Shown here: one piece after another, positions 34,299 through 43,292 of the stretch
How the letters are laid out: each line of letters opens with the position of its first letter
Position numbering within the stretch: the first letter of the stretch is position 1
Assembly: GCA_965262365.1 (NCBI GenBank)
Contig: OZ253541.1
Span: 4,030,001 to 4,094,000, forward strand
DNA from: UBA6522 sp965262365
GTDB taxonomy: Bacteria; Pseudomonadota; Gammaproteobacteria; Steroidobacterales; Rariloculaceae
Length of the DNA: 64,000 nucleotides
Direction: 5' to 3'
Made by a program: the position numbers and the translations under genes
Notes under the pieces: generated by a model
The model's database searches: none
Told to the model about the DNA's origin: nothing
What the model saw: only the letters and a program-made list of their open reading frames with translations

Positions 34299-35087
34299 CT
34301 AACTCCCTCTATCGCTTCCATCGTCGGACGTGGAGATTCGCCCGCGACTTTCCAGCCAATCCACCAGGTCCGATTTCAGGTACCGCACCCAGCGGCCGAT
34401 CTTGAGAAACCGCGGACCCTCGCCAGTGATCCGGTAGCGCTCCAGCGTCCGGTGGCTCAGCTCCAGAAACGCCGCGGCCTCTTCGGTGTTCATGAATTTC
34501 GGGTGATCTTTCATCGGTCCGCCTCCGTGCCATACAGGCATCGGCGTACGCGCCGGAGCGGCGGCGGCCCGCAAGGCCATTGCCTCGACCACGGCGGCGA
34601 CGATGGCCCGCCGTTCCGCCGGGCGCACGTGTGTGCGCATCCAGCCTCGAACCCGGTCCAACGTCGTCAGGTACGGCGAGGCGCCGCGGCGCAGCCGCGC
34701 CACGAACTCCGGCTGATTCACCGACTGCTCTCCGAGCGACCAGGGTTTCAGGCCCGTCAACGAGATGAACGCTTCGATCTCGAATCCGAACAGCGGCCCG
34801 AACGGCGTCTCGTGCATGAAGTCCCGAATCCGGTCCGCCGTATGAAGCTTCACCGGTCTGCCCTTCATCAGACCGGTTTTGACAAACCCCGGATCGCCCA
34901 GCACCGTGCGCCCGAAACGGCTCGCGCTTATGCCTTCGCGCTTGAGGTAGGCGGCGACGGACCGGCGCAGGGTCTCGTCGAACGAGGCTTCGAACAGCCG
35001 TTCGAACTCCGGGTCGCAAAAGGGGTTTCGCCGTGTCATGCCGCCGAACATAAGCACATCGAGAAGCCGCGGCAATAGGTTTCGCAT
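34299..35087 (-). CDS. Three-module DNA-binding regulator at head of tra operon
   Basis: A 262-aa protein starting at ATG 35087 with AGGA 7 bases upstream. Residues about 53-91 and 110-150 are two copies of one helix-turn-helix-like unit: DPGFVKTGLMKGRPVKLHTA then DRIRDFM, and QPEFVARLRRGASPYLTT then LDRVRGWM. Residues about 198-246 are an AlpA/excisionase-type helix-turn-helix (FMNTEEAAAFLELSHRTLE, then GRWVRYLKSDLVDWLESRG). An internal ATG at codon 192 could also make the AlpA domain alone. It lies directly before traA and beside the decamer repeats, so it is probably the operon's own regulator. Confidence 0.72.
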   Translation of the reverse strand: MRNLLPRLLDVLMFGGMTRRNPFCDPEFERLFEASFDETLRRSVAAYLKREGISASRFGRTVLGDPGFVKTGLMKGRPVKLHTADRIRDFMHETPFGPLFGFEIEAFISLTGLKPWSLGEQSVNQPEFVARLRRGASPYLTTLDRVRGWMRTHVRPAERRAIVAAVVEAMALRAAAAPARTPMPVWHGGGPMKDHPKFMNTEEAAAFLELSHRTLERYRITGEGPRFLKIGRWVRYLKSDLVDWLESRGRISTSDDGSDRGS

Positions 35088-35110
35088 CTCAGCGTCCTAC
35101 AGTTCCCGAC

Positions 35111-35160
35111 ACCGGTACGCTCCAATGCGCTCCAATGCGTTCCGTTACGTTCGGCTACGT
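35111..35160. repeat. Five tandem 10-bp repeats, candidate operator/iterons
   Basis: Five consecutive decamers with no gap: accggtacgc, tccaatgcgc, tccaatgcgt, tccgttacgt and tcggctacgt. The shared pattern is roughly (t)c(c)nnt(a/g)cg(c/t). A 10-bp period is close to one helical turn, so the sites would lie on the same DNA face. They begin 24 bp upstream of the minus-strand regulator start and face the repressor gene on the other side, an ideal place for cooperative repressor binding. Confidence 0.7.
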
Positions 35161-35195
35161 AGCTATGTGCAGTTAAATCAATTTCTTATTCCGTC

Positions 35196-35274
35196 ATATT
35201 GAGGTCGATTGCGCAATTCTCGTGGACACGAAACCTCGGAGTCCAGTTTGACGGTAGTCCATTTATCTCAATAT
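35196..35274. promoter_or_regulatory. Inverted octamer pair in divergent promoter region
   Basis: The octamer atattgag (35196-35203) reappears as its reverse complement ctcaatat (35267-35274), 63 bp apart, in the AT-rich part of the divergent region just upstream of the repressor ATG at 35315. The pair could be two operator half-sites or a loop-forming pair. An 8-bp match over this distance can occur by chance in AT-rich DNA, so confidence is low. Confidence 0.3.
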
Positions 35275-35314
35275 ACTACCTCTTGTCGAGCCGACGGAAA
35301 CCTCCAAACGACCC

Positions 35315-35998
35315 ATGAAACCCGATCCGTTCCGCACGCGCCTCCGCGAACTGCTGCGGGGCAACGGCCTGAACATGAGACAGGCCTCCCTCGCCATCGG
35401 CCGCAACCACTCCTTCCTGCAGCAGTACCTCACCCGCGAACACCCCCGGGTGCTCCGCCACGGGGATTCGGAGGCGCTCGCGAAACTCCTCGGCTGCGAA
35501 CCCGGGGAGCTGCGCCACCCCGTCGTGCCGCCTCGTCGCCCCGCAAAGCGCCAACGCCGCCGCCCGCCGGCCGGCACTCCAGTTGCCGAAATCCCGGAGC
35601 TCGTGGGCTCCGACGCCGACAGGTGCCTCGCGCACAATGAGGCCGTACCGCGGGAAAGCCCGCGGTGGTACCTGCCCGATGCGATGTTTCGCCAGGAGGG
35701 CCGGGCGAACCCCGGGGATCTACGGGTCGTGCACGTGCACGGGGACGCCATGGAACCGCTCCTGAGCGAAGGCGACCGGCTCGTGATCGATACCGCCCGC
35801 ACACGCCCCACCACCGGGGAACTCTGCGTGCTATGGGACGGCAACGGCCTGGCGGTCAGGCGCGTGGAGATCGTGCACGGAACCGAGCCCGCGCAGTGGC
35901 GGCTCACGACCGCCAACCCGAACTATGCACCCATCAAGTGCCTCGCCGGAGAGACCCGCATCGTCGCGACGGTGCTGTGGATGTTCCGGCGACCTTGA
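35315..35998 (+). CDS. S24/LexA-like repressor lacking the catalytic dyad
   Basis: A 227-aa protein with an N-terminal helix-turn-helix (residues about 8-60: LNMRQASLAIGRNHSFLQQY) and a C-terminal S24 fold typical of CI/LexA repressors. The core HVHGDAMEPLLSEGDRLVID has Ala145 where the family has the nucleophile Ser (GDSM), and GLAVRRVEIV has Arg182 where the family has Lys (VKR). Both residues of the self-cleavage dyad are therefore replaced, so RecA-stimulated cleavage should not occur. It faces the tra regulator across the decamer array and likely represses that operon. The helix-turn-helix with R-N-H resembles mobile-element repressors. Confidence 0.82.
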   Translation: MKPDPFRTRLRELLRGNGLNMRQASLAIGRNHSFLQQYLTREHPRVLRHGDSEALAKLLGCEPGELRHPVVPPRRPAKRQRRRPPAGTPVAEIPELVGSDADRCLAHNEAVPRESPRWYLPDAMFRQEGRANPGDLRVVHVHGDAMEPLLSEGDRLVIDTARTRPTTGELCVLWDGNGLAVRRVEIVHGTEPAQWRLTTANPNYAPIKCLAGETRIVATVLWMFRRP

Positions 35999-36961
35999 CC
36001 GATTCGCATCTCGCCGACTCGACGGCCGCCTGACGGCTCCCCGAAACCCGTGGCGCTCATAGGCCCAGTCACCTGAGCGTTGATCTTGGGAACTGTAAAC
36101 GGCGGAGGAATAATGTTCTACATTTCCGCTGTGGATCCGTCAGCTCATCTGCTTAGTCTCTGATTGGAAATTGCAATCGGGAGCGCAGGTGATCGATGAC
36201 GGCTTAGCAAGCTGGAAAACGAAAGAGCAAACCATGAACGAGCGCCGAAGGCAGCACCGTCAGAACAAGGTGGCTCGACGGAAGCTAGAAGAGCCGGATA
36301 CTCTCTTAGATCGTGTCCCCGAATGCGCGGCTGCGGAGGACTTGAATTGTCGCCGGTTGCGCGGTGCTCACTTGATATGAATTTTATCGCGTAGGCGGTT
36401 GGCTGAATTTCGAGACAACTGCAATAGAAACAACTGAACCGCCCCCACTTTCCAGGAGGCTGTTACGTCTGGGTCATGCTACCTCAATAGACCATTCCAA
36501 TTATTGAAATTACGGCGTTTCCTTCTCCGCCTGTCCCATATCGCCATTCGATTGGAGGAGCCGTTTGTTGTTGATCAATTCCACCCAATTGCGCGCGGCG
36601 GACTGAACGAGCTTCGGCGTGGGATGAAGAATCTAATGTCGCACCTGCGGCAGGCGCCAACGATTGTTACCCGAAGGGCCGAGACCGTTTACGCGCCCGG
36701 TTCGGGGTAGGCGAGTAGAGCGTGGGGCCGAACTCGGTGCCGTGAGCCGTTGAGATTGCGGATATTCGGGTCGGCCCGTAGAGTGTTGGAGCGACGGTAG
36801 TCCGCAGAGGTGTCATTCATGCAAGTGTCTATGGGCGAGAGTGTATTCGCCCTGACGTTTCGTATTTTGGCGCTAAGCCCGTCACGTGGTGTAGTGCTTG
36901 GCTCGATCATCGGAGAACGGCGATACGCGGCCCGTGTTGGTCGAAACAGTATGGAGCGGAA
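35999..36961. other. Long intergenic region without a convincing gene
   Basis: About 960 bp between the repressor and the restriction-modification gene. Short frames at 36171-36380 (plus), 36504-36710 (plus) and 36689-36910 (minus) exist, but none has a good ribosome binding site or a recognisable protein sequence, and all are of ordinary composition. I saw no tRNA, no long inverted repeat and no clear promoter. It may be degraded coding DNA. Confidence 0.4.
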
Positions 36962-39900
36962 ATGACATTCGACGAAGTCGTTTCAGCCTTCGGCCTCGAA
37001 GCGAGAGCAAAGCTCTCAAACCCCGCGGCCAGGGGCGCACCCGAAGATCAGCTGCGTGCTCCGCTTGAGACCCTTGTAACGCGGCTTGCCAATGTTGCGG
37101 CGGGCACTGCGGGAAGCGTTGTTCTCGTGGGCGAAACGACGCTCGCTGAACTAAAGACGCGACCCGACTACGCGGTGACCCGCGAGAACGCCCTCATTGG
37201 CTTCCTAGAGGTAAAGGCGCCGGGAAAGGGAGCCGATCCACGCCGGTTCCGGGACCCGCACGACAAGGAACAGTGGCGGAAGCTACAGAGTTTGCCAAAT
37301 CTAATCTATACGGACGGCAACGGTTTCAGCCTCTGGCGCAATGGCGAATTGGCTGGAAAGGTTGTTCAGTTGGACGGAGACGTTGAGACAGCAGGATACA
37401 ATCTAGCGGCTCCCGACAGCCTGCTGGCACTCTTCGCGGACTTTGTCCATTGGGAGCCGCTGCCGCCCCGATCGGCCGCGCAACTCGCAACTACGACTGC
37501 GCGCCTCTGCCGGCTGCTGCGGGACGAAGTCACCGAGCAGTTGGCCCGCGGCTCCCCATCGCTGACACACCTGGCGACCGACTGGCGGAAGCTGTTGTTC
37601 CCCAGTGCGACGGACGAGGCGTTCGCGGATGGCTACGCGCAGGCGGTTACTTTCGGACTACTTATGGCGCGGGCGGAAGACATCCGCCTCGCCGACGGTC
37701 TTGACCGGGTGGCCCAGAAACTGCGCCAGACGAACACCCTAATAGGGGCGGCGCTTCGCCTGCTGACAGACGACGTCGACAATGAGACAACGTTGAAGAC
37801 ATCGCTTGCCACGCTTACGCGGGTACTGGACGCCGTTCACTGGCCTGAAGTCGGGAAAGGGGACCCGGAGGCCTGGCTGTACTTCTATGAAGACTTCCTG
37901 AAGGTATATGACAACGAACTGCGCAAGAAAACGGGATCCTACTACACGCCGCCTGAGGTGGTAGGAGCGATGGTCGGTTTGGTCGACGAGGCACTCAGGT
38001 CCGCGCGCAGGTTCGGGTTGGCCGACGGACTTGCTTCCGCGGACGTGACGATCGTGGACCCGGCGACAGGAACCGGAACTTACATACTCGGCATCCTTGG
38101 GCGGATTGCGAAGGTGACGAAGGCCGATCAGGGTGAGGGAGCAGTTCGGGGAGTGGTCGAGGCTGCGGTATCACGCCTTATCGGGTTCGAGATCCAGTTC
38201 GGCCCGTTTGCTGTAGCGCAGTTGCGCATCTTCGCGGAGTTGCAGTCTCTGCTGCTGGACATGGACACAATGCCGCAAATGCGGCTATTCGTGACGGACA
38301 CGCTCGGGAATCCCTATGCGGAGGAAGAGTACCTGCCGCAGATGCTCATTCCCATCGGGGAGTCGCGACGGCAAGCAAACCAGATCAAGCGGCAGGAGAA
38401 GATCACCGTCGTCATAGGCAACCCACCGTACAGGGAAAAGGCGAAGGGGATGGGCGGTTGGATCGAGAGCGGCTCCGGCGGACGCGAGAAGGCGGCGCCG
38501 CTACGTGACTGGATGCCGCCGCCGGAATGGAACGTCGGCGCTCACTCGAAGCACCTGCGTAACCTCTACGTTTATTTCTGGCGATGGGCGACGTGGAAGG
38601 TGTTCGGGGATGGTGACCCTTCCCGGATCAAGGATCGGCAAACAGACCGGAAGGGAGTCGTGTGCTTTATCACGGTCGCGGGATTCCTCAACGGCCCCGG
38701 GTTCCAAAAGATGCGTGCAGAACTCCGCCGGGAGGCGGACGAGATTTGGGTGATCGACTGTTCGCCGGAAGGGCATCAACCGGAGGTGGCGACGCGGATT
38801 TTTCAGGACGTGCAGCAACCAGTGTGTATCGTGATGGCGGTGCGTCGCGCGGACAAGTGTTCGCAAGAACCGGCCCGGGTCTGTTATCGCGTACTCCCGC
38901 GCGGGCCGCGAACCGACAAGTTTACGGAACTTGGCACAATCACGCTCGACGATGACGGCTGGACCGAGTGCCCTACAGGTGAGCGGATGTCGTTCCTGCC
39001 TCGGTCGGCTGAGGCCTGGGGGGAGTTTGCCGCATTGGAAGATCTTTTCGTCTACGACGGCGCCGGCGTCATGCCTGGACGGACGTGGGTCATCGCTCCA
39101 GACCGGGGGTCGTTGGAGCGGCGTTGGAAGAGACTGCAATCGGAAGCGGACACGAAAAAGAAAGAGACGCTGTTCCATCCTCATATTGGGGAAGGGGGGA
39201 AGCCGGGAGACAGGCACATCAACAAGCGGCTTCGGCAGGGGCTGCGTGGCCATCTATTCCGCGGGCGTGGGGTTGCTTTGGACACCAAACCTGCGATCCA
39301 ACCTGTCAGATACGGCTACCGGTCCTTTGATCGGCAATGGATCATCCCCGACGCTCGGCTGATCAATCGGCCAAATCCGACGTTGTGGGCGATCCACTCA
39401 AATCAGCAAGTCTATATGACCGCTCTGCACCGATATGCGCCAACCGGGGGGCCGGCGGTTACGTTTTCTGCGGCGATTCCGGATCTAGACCACTATAAGG
39501 GTTCCTTCGGGGGACGGGTGTTCCCGCTTTGGAGCGATCGCGAGCTCCGGACGCCTAACGTCAAGGGGGGTCTGCTTCGCGAGTTGGCGGAGGAGTTGGG
39601 GGTGACCGTCACCGGCCCAGACATGATTGCATACTTCGCAGGTGTGGCAGCTCATCCAGCCTATACGGAACGCTTCCAGCCCGACCTTGTGCAGCCGGGA
39701 CTGCGTCTCCCCCTGACTGCGGACTCTTCGCTGTTCCAGGAGGCGATAGAGGTCGGTCGGGATATCGTCTGGCTGCACTGCTTTGGCGAGCGATTTTCTG
39801 ACACGAGTGCCGGACGGCCGCCCGCGCCTCCGCGGATGCCGGCGCGCGATCGTCCAGTCATCCCGAGGACCGGCGCGATTTCCAGCAATCCTAAGCTCTT

Positions 39901-40336
39901 TCCTGACCGTATGGCGTACGATGCCGACGCGCGTCGCCTCGAGATCGGGACTGGCTATATCGAGAATGTTCAGCCAGCGGTATGGGAGTACGAGGTCTCA
40001 GGCAAGCAGGTGCTCGTCCATTGGTTCAGTTACCGCCGTCTGGATCGGAGTAGGCCGATCATCGGGACGCGGCGTCAGCCTTCAGAACTGCAATGGATCC
40101 AGCCCGAGGGCTGGCTGTCGGAGTACACGACTGAACTGATGAACGTGCTCCATGTTCTCGGCCGCCTCGTAGCGCTCGAGCCGCATCAAGCCGACCTGTT
40201 GATGCGTATTTGTGCCGGCCCGCTGATCAGCGCGGATGATCTGCGCGCGAATGGTGCATTCGACGCTGACGTCGCTGTACAACGCCACAGTGCGGACGAG
40301 CGACAGGGCAGTTTTTTCGACGAATCGGATAAATAG
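36962..40336 (+). CDS. Type IIG / ISP-like restriction-modification enzyme
   Basis: A 1124-aa single-chain enzyme. The N-terminus has a PD-(D/E)xK-type nuclease signature, TRPDYAVTRENALIGFLEVK (residues about 64-83: Asp, then Glu-x-Lys). The middle is an N6-adenine methyltransferase: GSYYTPPEVVGAMVGLVDEA, motif I DPATGTGTYILGIL near residue 366, and motif IV IGNPPYREKAK near 485. The C-terminal 500 residues contain the specificity region, with YGYRSFDRQWIIPDARLINR, as in type ISP enzymes. No helicase domain is present, so it is closer to type IIG. Start fixed by GGAG 6 bases upstream. It cuts unmodified foreign DNA. Confidence 0.9.
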   Translation: MTFDEVVSAFGLEARAKLSNPAARGAPEDQLRAPLETLVTRLANVAAGTAGSVVLVGETTLAELKTRPDYAVTRENALIGFLEVKAPGKGADPRRFRDPHDKEQWRKLQSLPNLIYTDGNGFSLWRNGELAGKVVQLDGDVETAGYNLAAPDSLLALFADFVHWEPLPPRSAAQLATTTARLCRLLRDEVTEQLARGSPSLTHLATDWRKLLFPSATDEAFADGYAQAVTFGLLMARAEDIRLADGLDRVAQKLRQTNTLIGAALRLLTDDVDNETTLKTSLATLTRVLDAVHWPEVGKGDPEAWLYFYEDFLKVYDNELRKKTGSYYTPPEVVGAMVGLVDEALRSARRFGLADGLASADVTIVDPATGTGTYILGILGRIAKVTKADQGEGAVRGVVEAAVSRLIGFEIQFGPFAVAQLRIFAELQSLLLDMDTMPQMRLFVTDTLGNPYAEEEYLPQMLIPIGESRRQANQIKRQEKITVVIGNPPYREKAKGMGGWIESGSGGREKAAPLRDWMPPPEWNVGAHSKHLRNLYVYFWRWATWKVFGDGDPSRIKDRQTDRKGVVCFITVAGFLNGPGFQKMRAELRREADEIWVIDCSPEGHQPEVATRIFQDVQQPVCIVMAVRRADKCSQEPARVCYRVLPRGPRTDKFTELGTITLDDDGWTECPTGERMSFLPRSAEAWGEFAALEDLFVYDGAGVMPGRTWVIAPDRGSLERRWKRLQSEADTKKKETLFHPHIGEGGKPGDRHINKRLRQGLRGHLFRGRGVALDTKPAIQPVRYGYRSFDRQWIIPDARLINRPNPTLWAIHSNQQVYMTALHRYAPTGGPAVTFSAAIPDLDHYKGSFGGRVFPLWSDRELRTPNVKGGLLRELAEELGVTVTGPDMIAYFAGVAAHPAYTERFQPDLVQPGLRLPLTADSSLFQEAIEVGRDIVWLHCFGERFSDTSAGRPPAPPRMPARDRPVIPRTGAISSNPKLFPDRMAYDADARRLEIGTGYIENVQPAVWEYEVSGKQVLVHWFSYRRLDRSRPIIGTRRQPSELQWIQPEGWLSEYTTELMNVLHVLGRLVALEPHQADLLMRICAGPLISADDLRANGAFDADVAVQRHSADERQGSFFDESDK

Positions 40337-40503
40337 CAACATCCTACCGATAATGGATGGAGGGTGAGCGGAGCATTTGTGGATTGCAACTAGCAAAGCG
40401 GCCGTTTTGCGTGGCGTACGCGTACGGTCGCAATCGGGGAGAGTTCCGAGGCTTCCGTGACGGAACGTGCGCACCATCGAACGCAGTCAGGTGGTGATAT
40501 GAA

Positions 40504-41481
40504 ATGGAGATTGGATTGAAGGGAAAGGGACGGGACTGGAGTCGGGCGGTTGGCAGTAGTGCGCGCAGCGCTCGGCGCGAGATCGCGGACTGGCTGGGCC
40601 GACCAATCAGGTTCGCGTCGTTACTCTTGGTTGTGGTAGCGGCGTTTCTGTTGATTCTAGGTCGCGAATACGATGGGTGGAGAGACTTATGGCAGGGAGT
40701 GTTTGTCGAAGCCGCGGGGGCAGCGATGGATCTGGTGGTTTTCGGGGTTGTCATCGCGCTCGTGGCAGCCAGAAGAGATCGCAAACGCGAGATAGATACG
40801 CAGGTTGAGCTTATCGACGATTTCAAAAAATGGAATACGGACGAAGCCCGGTACAGGATTGCCGGGGCGGTTCGAAGGCTGAACCGGGTAGGGCGCACGG
40901 CAATCGACTTTGGAGGTATCGAGATCAGCGATTTCTCGTTCCGTAGGCATGATATTGCTAACATTGCGGGGTCCACCTTCTACGATGGTACCTGGGGGTC
41001 GATGGGAAGCCGCGACACTGTGGCTCTAAAAAAGGTTGACTTTACAAACGTGAATTGTCGCGACGTGGTGTTTTCAGCCTTCAACCCTTTGGGTGGATTG
41101 AGGCTCGCGCTGAAGCTGAAGCACCGTCACGCAACACTTAGAGACTGCTGGTTCACTGGGGCGAGACTCGATGGAGCAAAGTTCAAGGGTGCCCTGATGG
41201 CTTGGTCCGAAGAGCCGCCCGAAGAAGTCGGCGAATGGGATACGACGACGGACGGCGAACACTTCTTCGTGCGAACGTATCATGGGCCTTTCGACATGTC
41301 CGATCTGAGCGGAGCGTCATTCGAGGACGTAATGTTTCAGAACGCGGACTTCCGCGGGGCTGACAATCTACGTGAGTGCCAGTTCTCCGGTGCGAGCGGG
41401 TTGGAGGAATGCGTGTTCGACCGCGAAGAGGACAAGGAGTGGGCCATGCGCGCGGCCGCCCGGACGAAGTCTGAGCAGTGA
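40504..41481 (+). CDS. Membrane protein with pentapeptide-like repeats
   Basis: A 325-aa protein with two N-terminal membrane helices (FASLLLVVVAAFLLILG and AAMDLVVFGVVIALVAA), a charged linker (RRDRKREIDTQVELIDDFKK), and a C-terminal region with A(D/N)LxX-type pentapeptide units, for example IEISDFSFRRHDIANIAGST, VDFTNVNCRDVVF, and MSDLSGASFEDVMFQNADFR. Such repeats form a right-handed beta-helix. In membrane-anchored form they are of unknown role but recur in defence islands. It follows the restriction-modification gene by 167 bp on the same strand. Confidence 0.8.
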   Translation: MEIGLKGKGRDWSRAVGSSARSARREIADWLGRPIRFASLLLVVVAAFLLILGREYDGWRDLWQGVFVEAAGAAMDLVVFGVVIALVAARRDRKREIDTQVELIDDFKKWNTDEARYRIAGAVRRLNRVGRTAIDFGGIEISDFSFRRHDIANIAGSTFYDGTWGSMGSRDTVALKKVDFTNVNCRDVVFSAFNPLGGLRLALKLKHRHATLRDCWFTGARLDGAKFKGALMAWSEEPPEEVGEWDTTTDGEHFFVRTYHGPFDMSDLSGASFEDVMFQNADFRGADNLRECQFSGASGLEECVFDREEDKEWAMRAAARTKSEQ

Positions 41482-41596
41482 GGTGATAGCGCTGAAGGGT
41501 TCGTATAGCCCGCACCAGTGGTGACACAGGGTAGCGCTTGAGCCGTTGGGCGGAAGTACCACACGTTTGTTGCTCCGCTTCGCGAATGTGCCGACG

Positions 41597-42778
41597 CTAG
41601 CAGCGTGGAAGATCGCTTTTGCTGGCGCTCTTTTTTTCTAGGGTTGCCAGTTGGTCGTTGGATTGCGTCCCGTTTTGATGCTCCAGATAATTGGGCAACT
41701 CGATAGGTCCTATCGCTTCTCCCAGAGCGGGCACCACGACCCAAACCGTACCGTCATCGAAGCGACAATCAGCGACGGGTACTAGGTCGTGGTCATCCGA
41801 AACCAGTATCCCGAGAACACGTCCAGATGGCGTAACCAACACCAAGTATATGCTTGAACGCACCGAGATAAGCGCCAGCACCCAGGCCCCTGGCCAACCA
41901 ATCAATGGGGGTAACGAGTTGGTCAAGGCGTCCGAAGACAGATAACCGACACCGCGGACCCGGAAATTGCGCCTCCGCTGGGGATCAGCTTCGCGGAAGG
42001 CTTGACGTAGATGCTTGGCGTGGTTTGTGTCGAGAAAGGGTGAGCCGAAGACCTTGTAACCGACGGCCAAAGCAACCTTTGCTAGGAAGCGCGTACCCGT
42101 GTCGAGGGAGACGGACATCCGCAGTTTGAGTTGCTTGCCGCTTTTGCCGGCGTCGATGACTTCGCGCACGGTGGCCAAATCCTTCGATTGCTGTCCATCT
42201 GTCGGATCAGGTTGCTGAAATGACGGCGCTAGCTCATGGGGCACCGCAGCGTTGACGATGTAGATCGGCCGCTGGCTCTTGAAGTGGGCCTTCACAGAGC
42301 GCAATGTTGCGATTATCCAGAAGCGGCTCTCCGATGTGAGAACCAAGTAAACGCGACCGTTGTGCCGCTGGCGTCGAGGGTCTCCCCCAGTATAGGTGGA
42401 CCAGATCGGTTCTCTGTCTGCGGGTCTAAGGTGGATGACAATGGCGCCACAGGGACCGGACCAGTACTCTGCTTCATGACCGTCTTCAATTGTGACGTCG
42501 GCGAGTCTTCCAAGATACGCCAATGGGAACACTGCTTTAAGCGGGGCGTCAACACCTACGAACTCGTTCCCCGTGTAGCGCTCAATGGTGCCGGCTAGGC
42601 CTTTGATGAATTCACCCTCAACGAAAACTCCGGAGATCGAGTTGCACCCTCGACAGACATGACGGGTACGCCAGAAGTCTGGCAAGGGATCTCCGCCTAG
42701 GGCGGATGGCCAAATGTGTTCGTCGGAAAAGTCTTCTTGGGCCGTGCGCTTCCCACAGTAGATGCAGACATCGCTCAT
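41597..42778 (-). CDS. HNH-type protein, likely nuclease
   Basis: A 393-aa protein; the start at 42778 has GAGGAA 6 bases upstream. The N-terminus is an HNH_5-type zinc motif: CIYCGK (residues 4-9), then FSDEHIWPSALGGDPLPDFW with the catalytic-type histidine, and HVCRGCNSISG. The remaining 330 residues show no known domain. HNH proteins cut DNA or RNA and are frequent in defence islands. It converges with the pentapeptide gene and is divergent from the Gabija-like pair. Confidence 0.82.
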   Translation of the reverse strand: MSDVCIYCGKRTAQEDFSDEHIWPSALGGDPLPDFWRTRHVCRGCNSISGVFVEGEFIKGLAGTIERYTGNEFVGVDAPLKAVFPLAYLGRLADVTIEDGHEAEYWSGPCGAIVIHLRPADREPIWSTYTGGDPRRQRHNGRVYLVLTSESRFWIIATLRSVKAHFKSQRPIYIVNAAVPHELAPSFQQPDPTDGQQSKDLATVREVIDAGKSGKQLKLRMSVSLDTGTRFLAKVALAVGYKVFGSPFLDTNHAKHLRQAFREADPQRRRNFRVRGVGYLSSDALTNSLPPLIGWPGAWVLALISVRSSIYLVLVTPSGRVLGILVSDDHDLVPVADCRFDDGTVWVVVPALGEAIGPIELPNYLEHQNGTQSNDQLATLEKKSASKSDLPRC

Positions 42779-43292
42779 CGTTGCTTCCTCGCCGGTTCTC
42801 GGTTGCCCACGGAGGCAGGTCACGGTGGGTGAGGGGTGCCGCTTCCGTGACCCGCCACGTCGCACTCCTTGATTTGGAACTCAATTGGTTGCTCGCGTGA
42901 TCGTAGGGATTTTAGGACGAAGAATGGTACTTAAAGCGACGAGCACTCGCTGTCGGTGTCCGCCAGTGACATGAGATTCAATCTGGGTGTGCACGGCTAC
43001 ACGGTCTGCGCCGCGCCACGGCGAAAGGAAATTCCGGGTTCGTGGTGACGAGAATTCTCCGGTCAGCTTGACAAACGACCAGCTGGCTGTACTGCGCTAC
43101 AGTCCATTCGCAGACGCCAATCATTGTACTCGTCAGCGACATCGCAGCAGCACGGTGGTTCATATTCTTTTCAAGGATCTCTGCTCTTAGTGACCACCCA
43201 TATAGGTATCAAGCCCGTTAATTGACGAATTGATTCCGGGTGGCTGAGGGCGTACTGTGCCGCGCTCAATGGTGTTGGAAGGCGGAACGCGG
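42779..43292. other. Divergent intergenic region, nothing clear
   Basis: About 510 bp between two divergent gene starts. It must contain both promoters. A TTGACG at about 43221 could be a -35 box for the Gabija-like genes, but no matching -10 lies at 17 bp, so I do not annotate a promoter. Short frames at 42978-43163 and 42987-43190 lack good start sites. Confidence 0.4.

Noticed and set aside
35111..35160. A CRISPR array in the tandem repeats
   Set aside because: Repeats are 10 bp with no spacers and there are no cas genes.
36171..36910. Short frames in the 36.0-36.96 kb gap
   Set aside because: No ribosome binding site, no recognisable sequence and overlapping frames on both strands.
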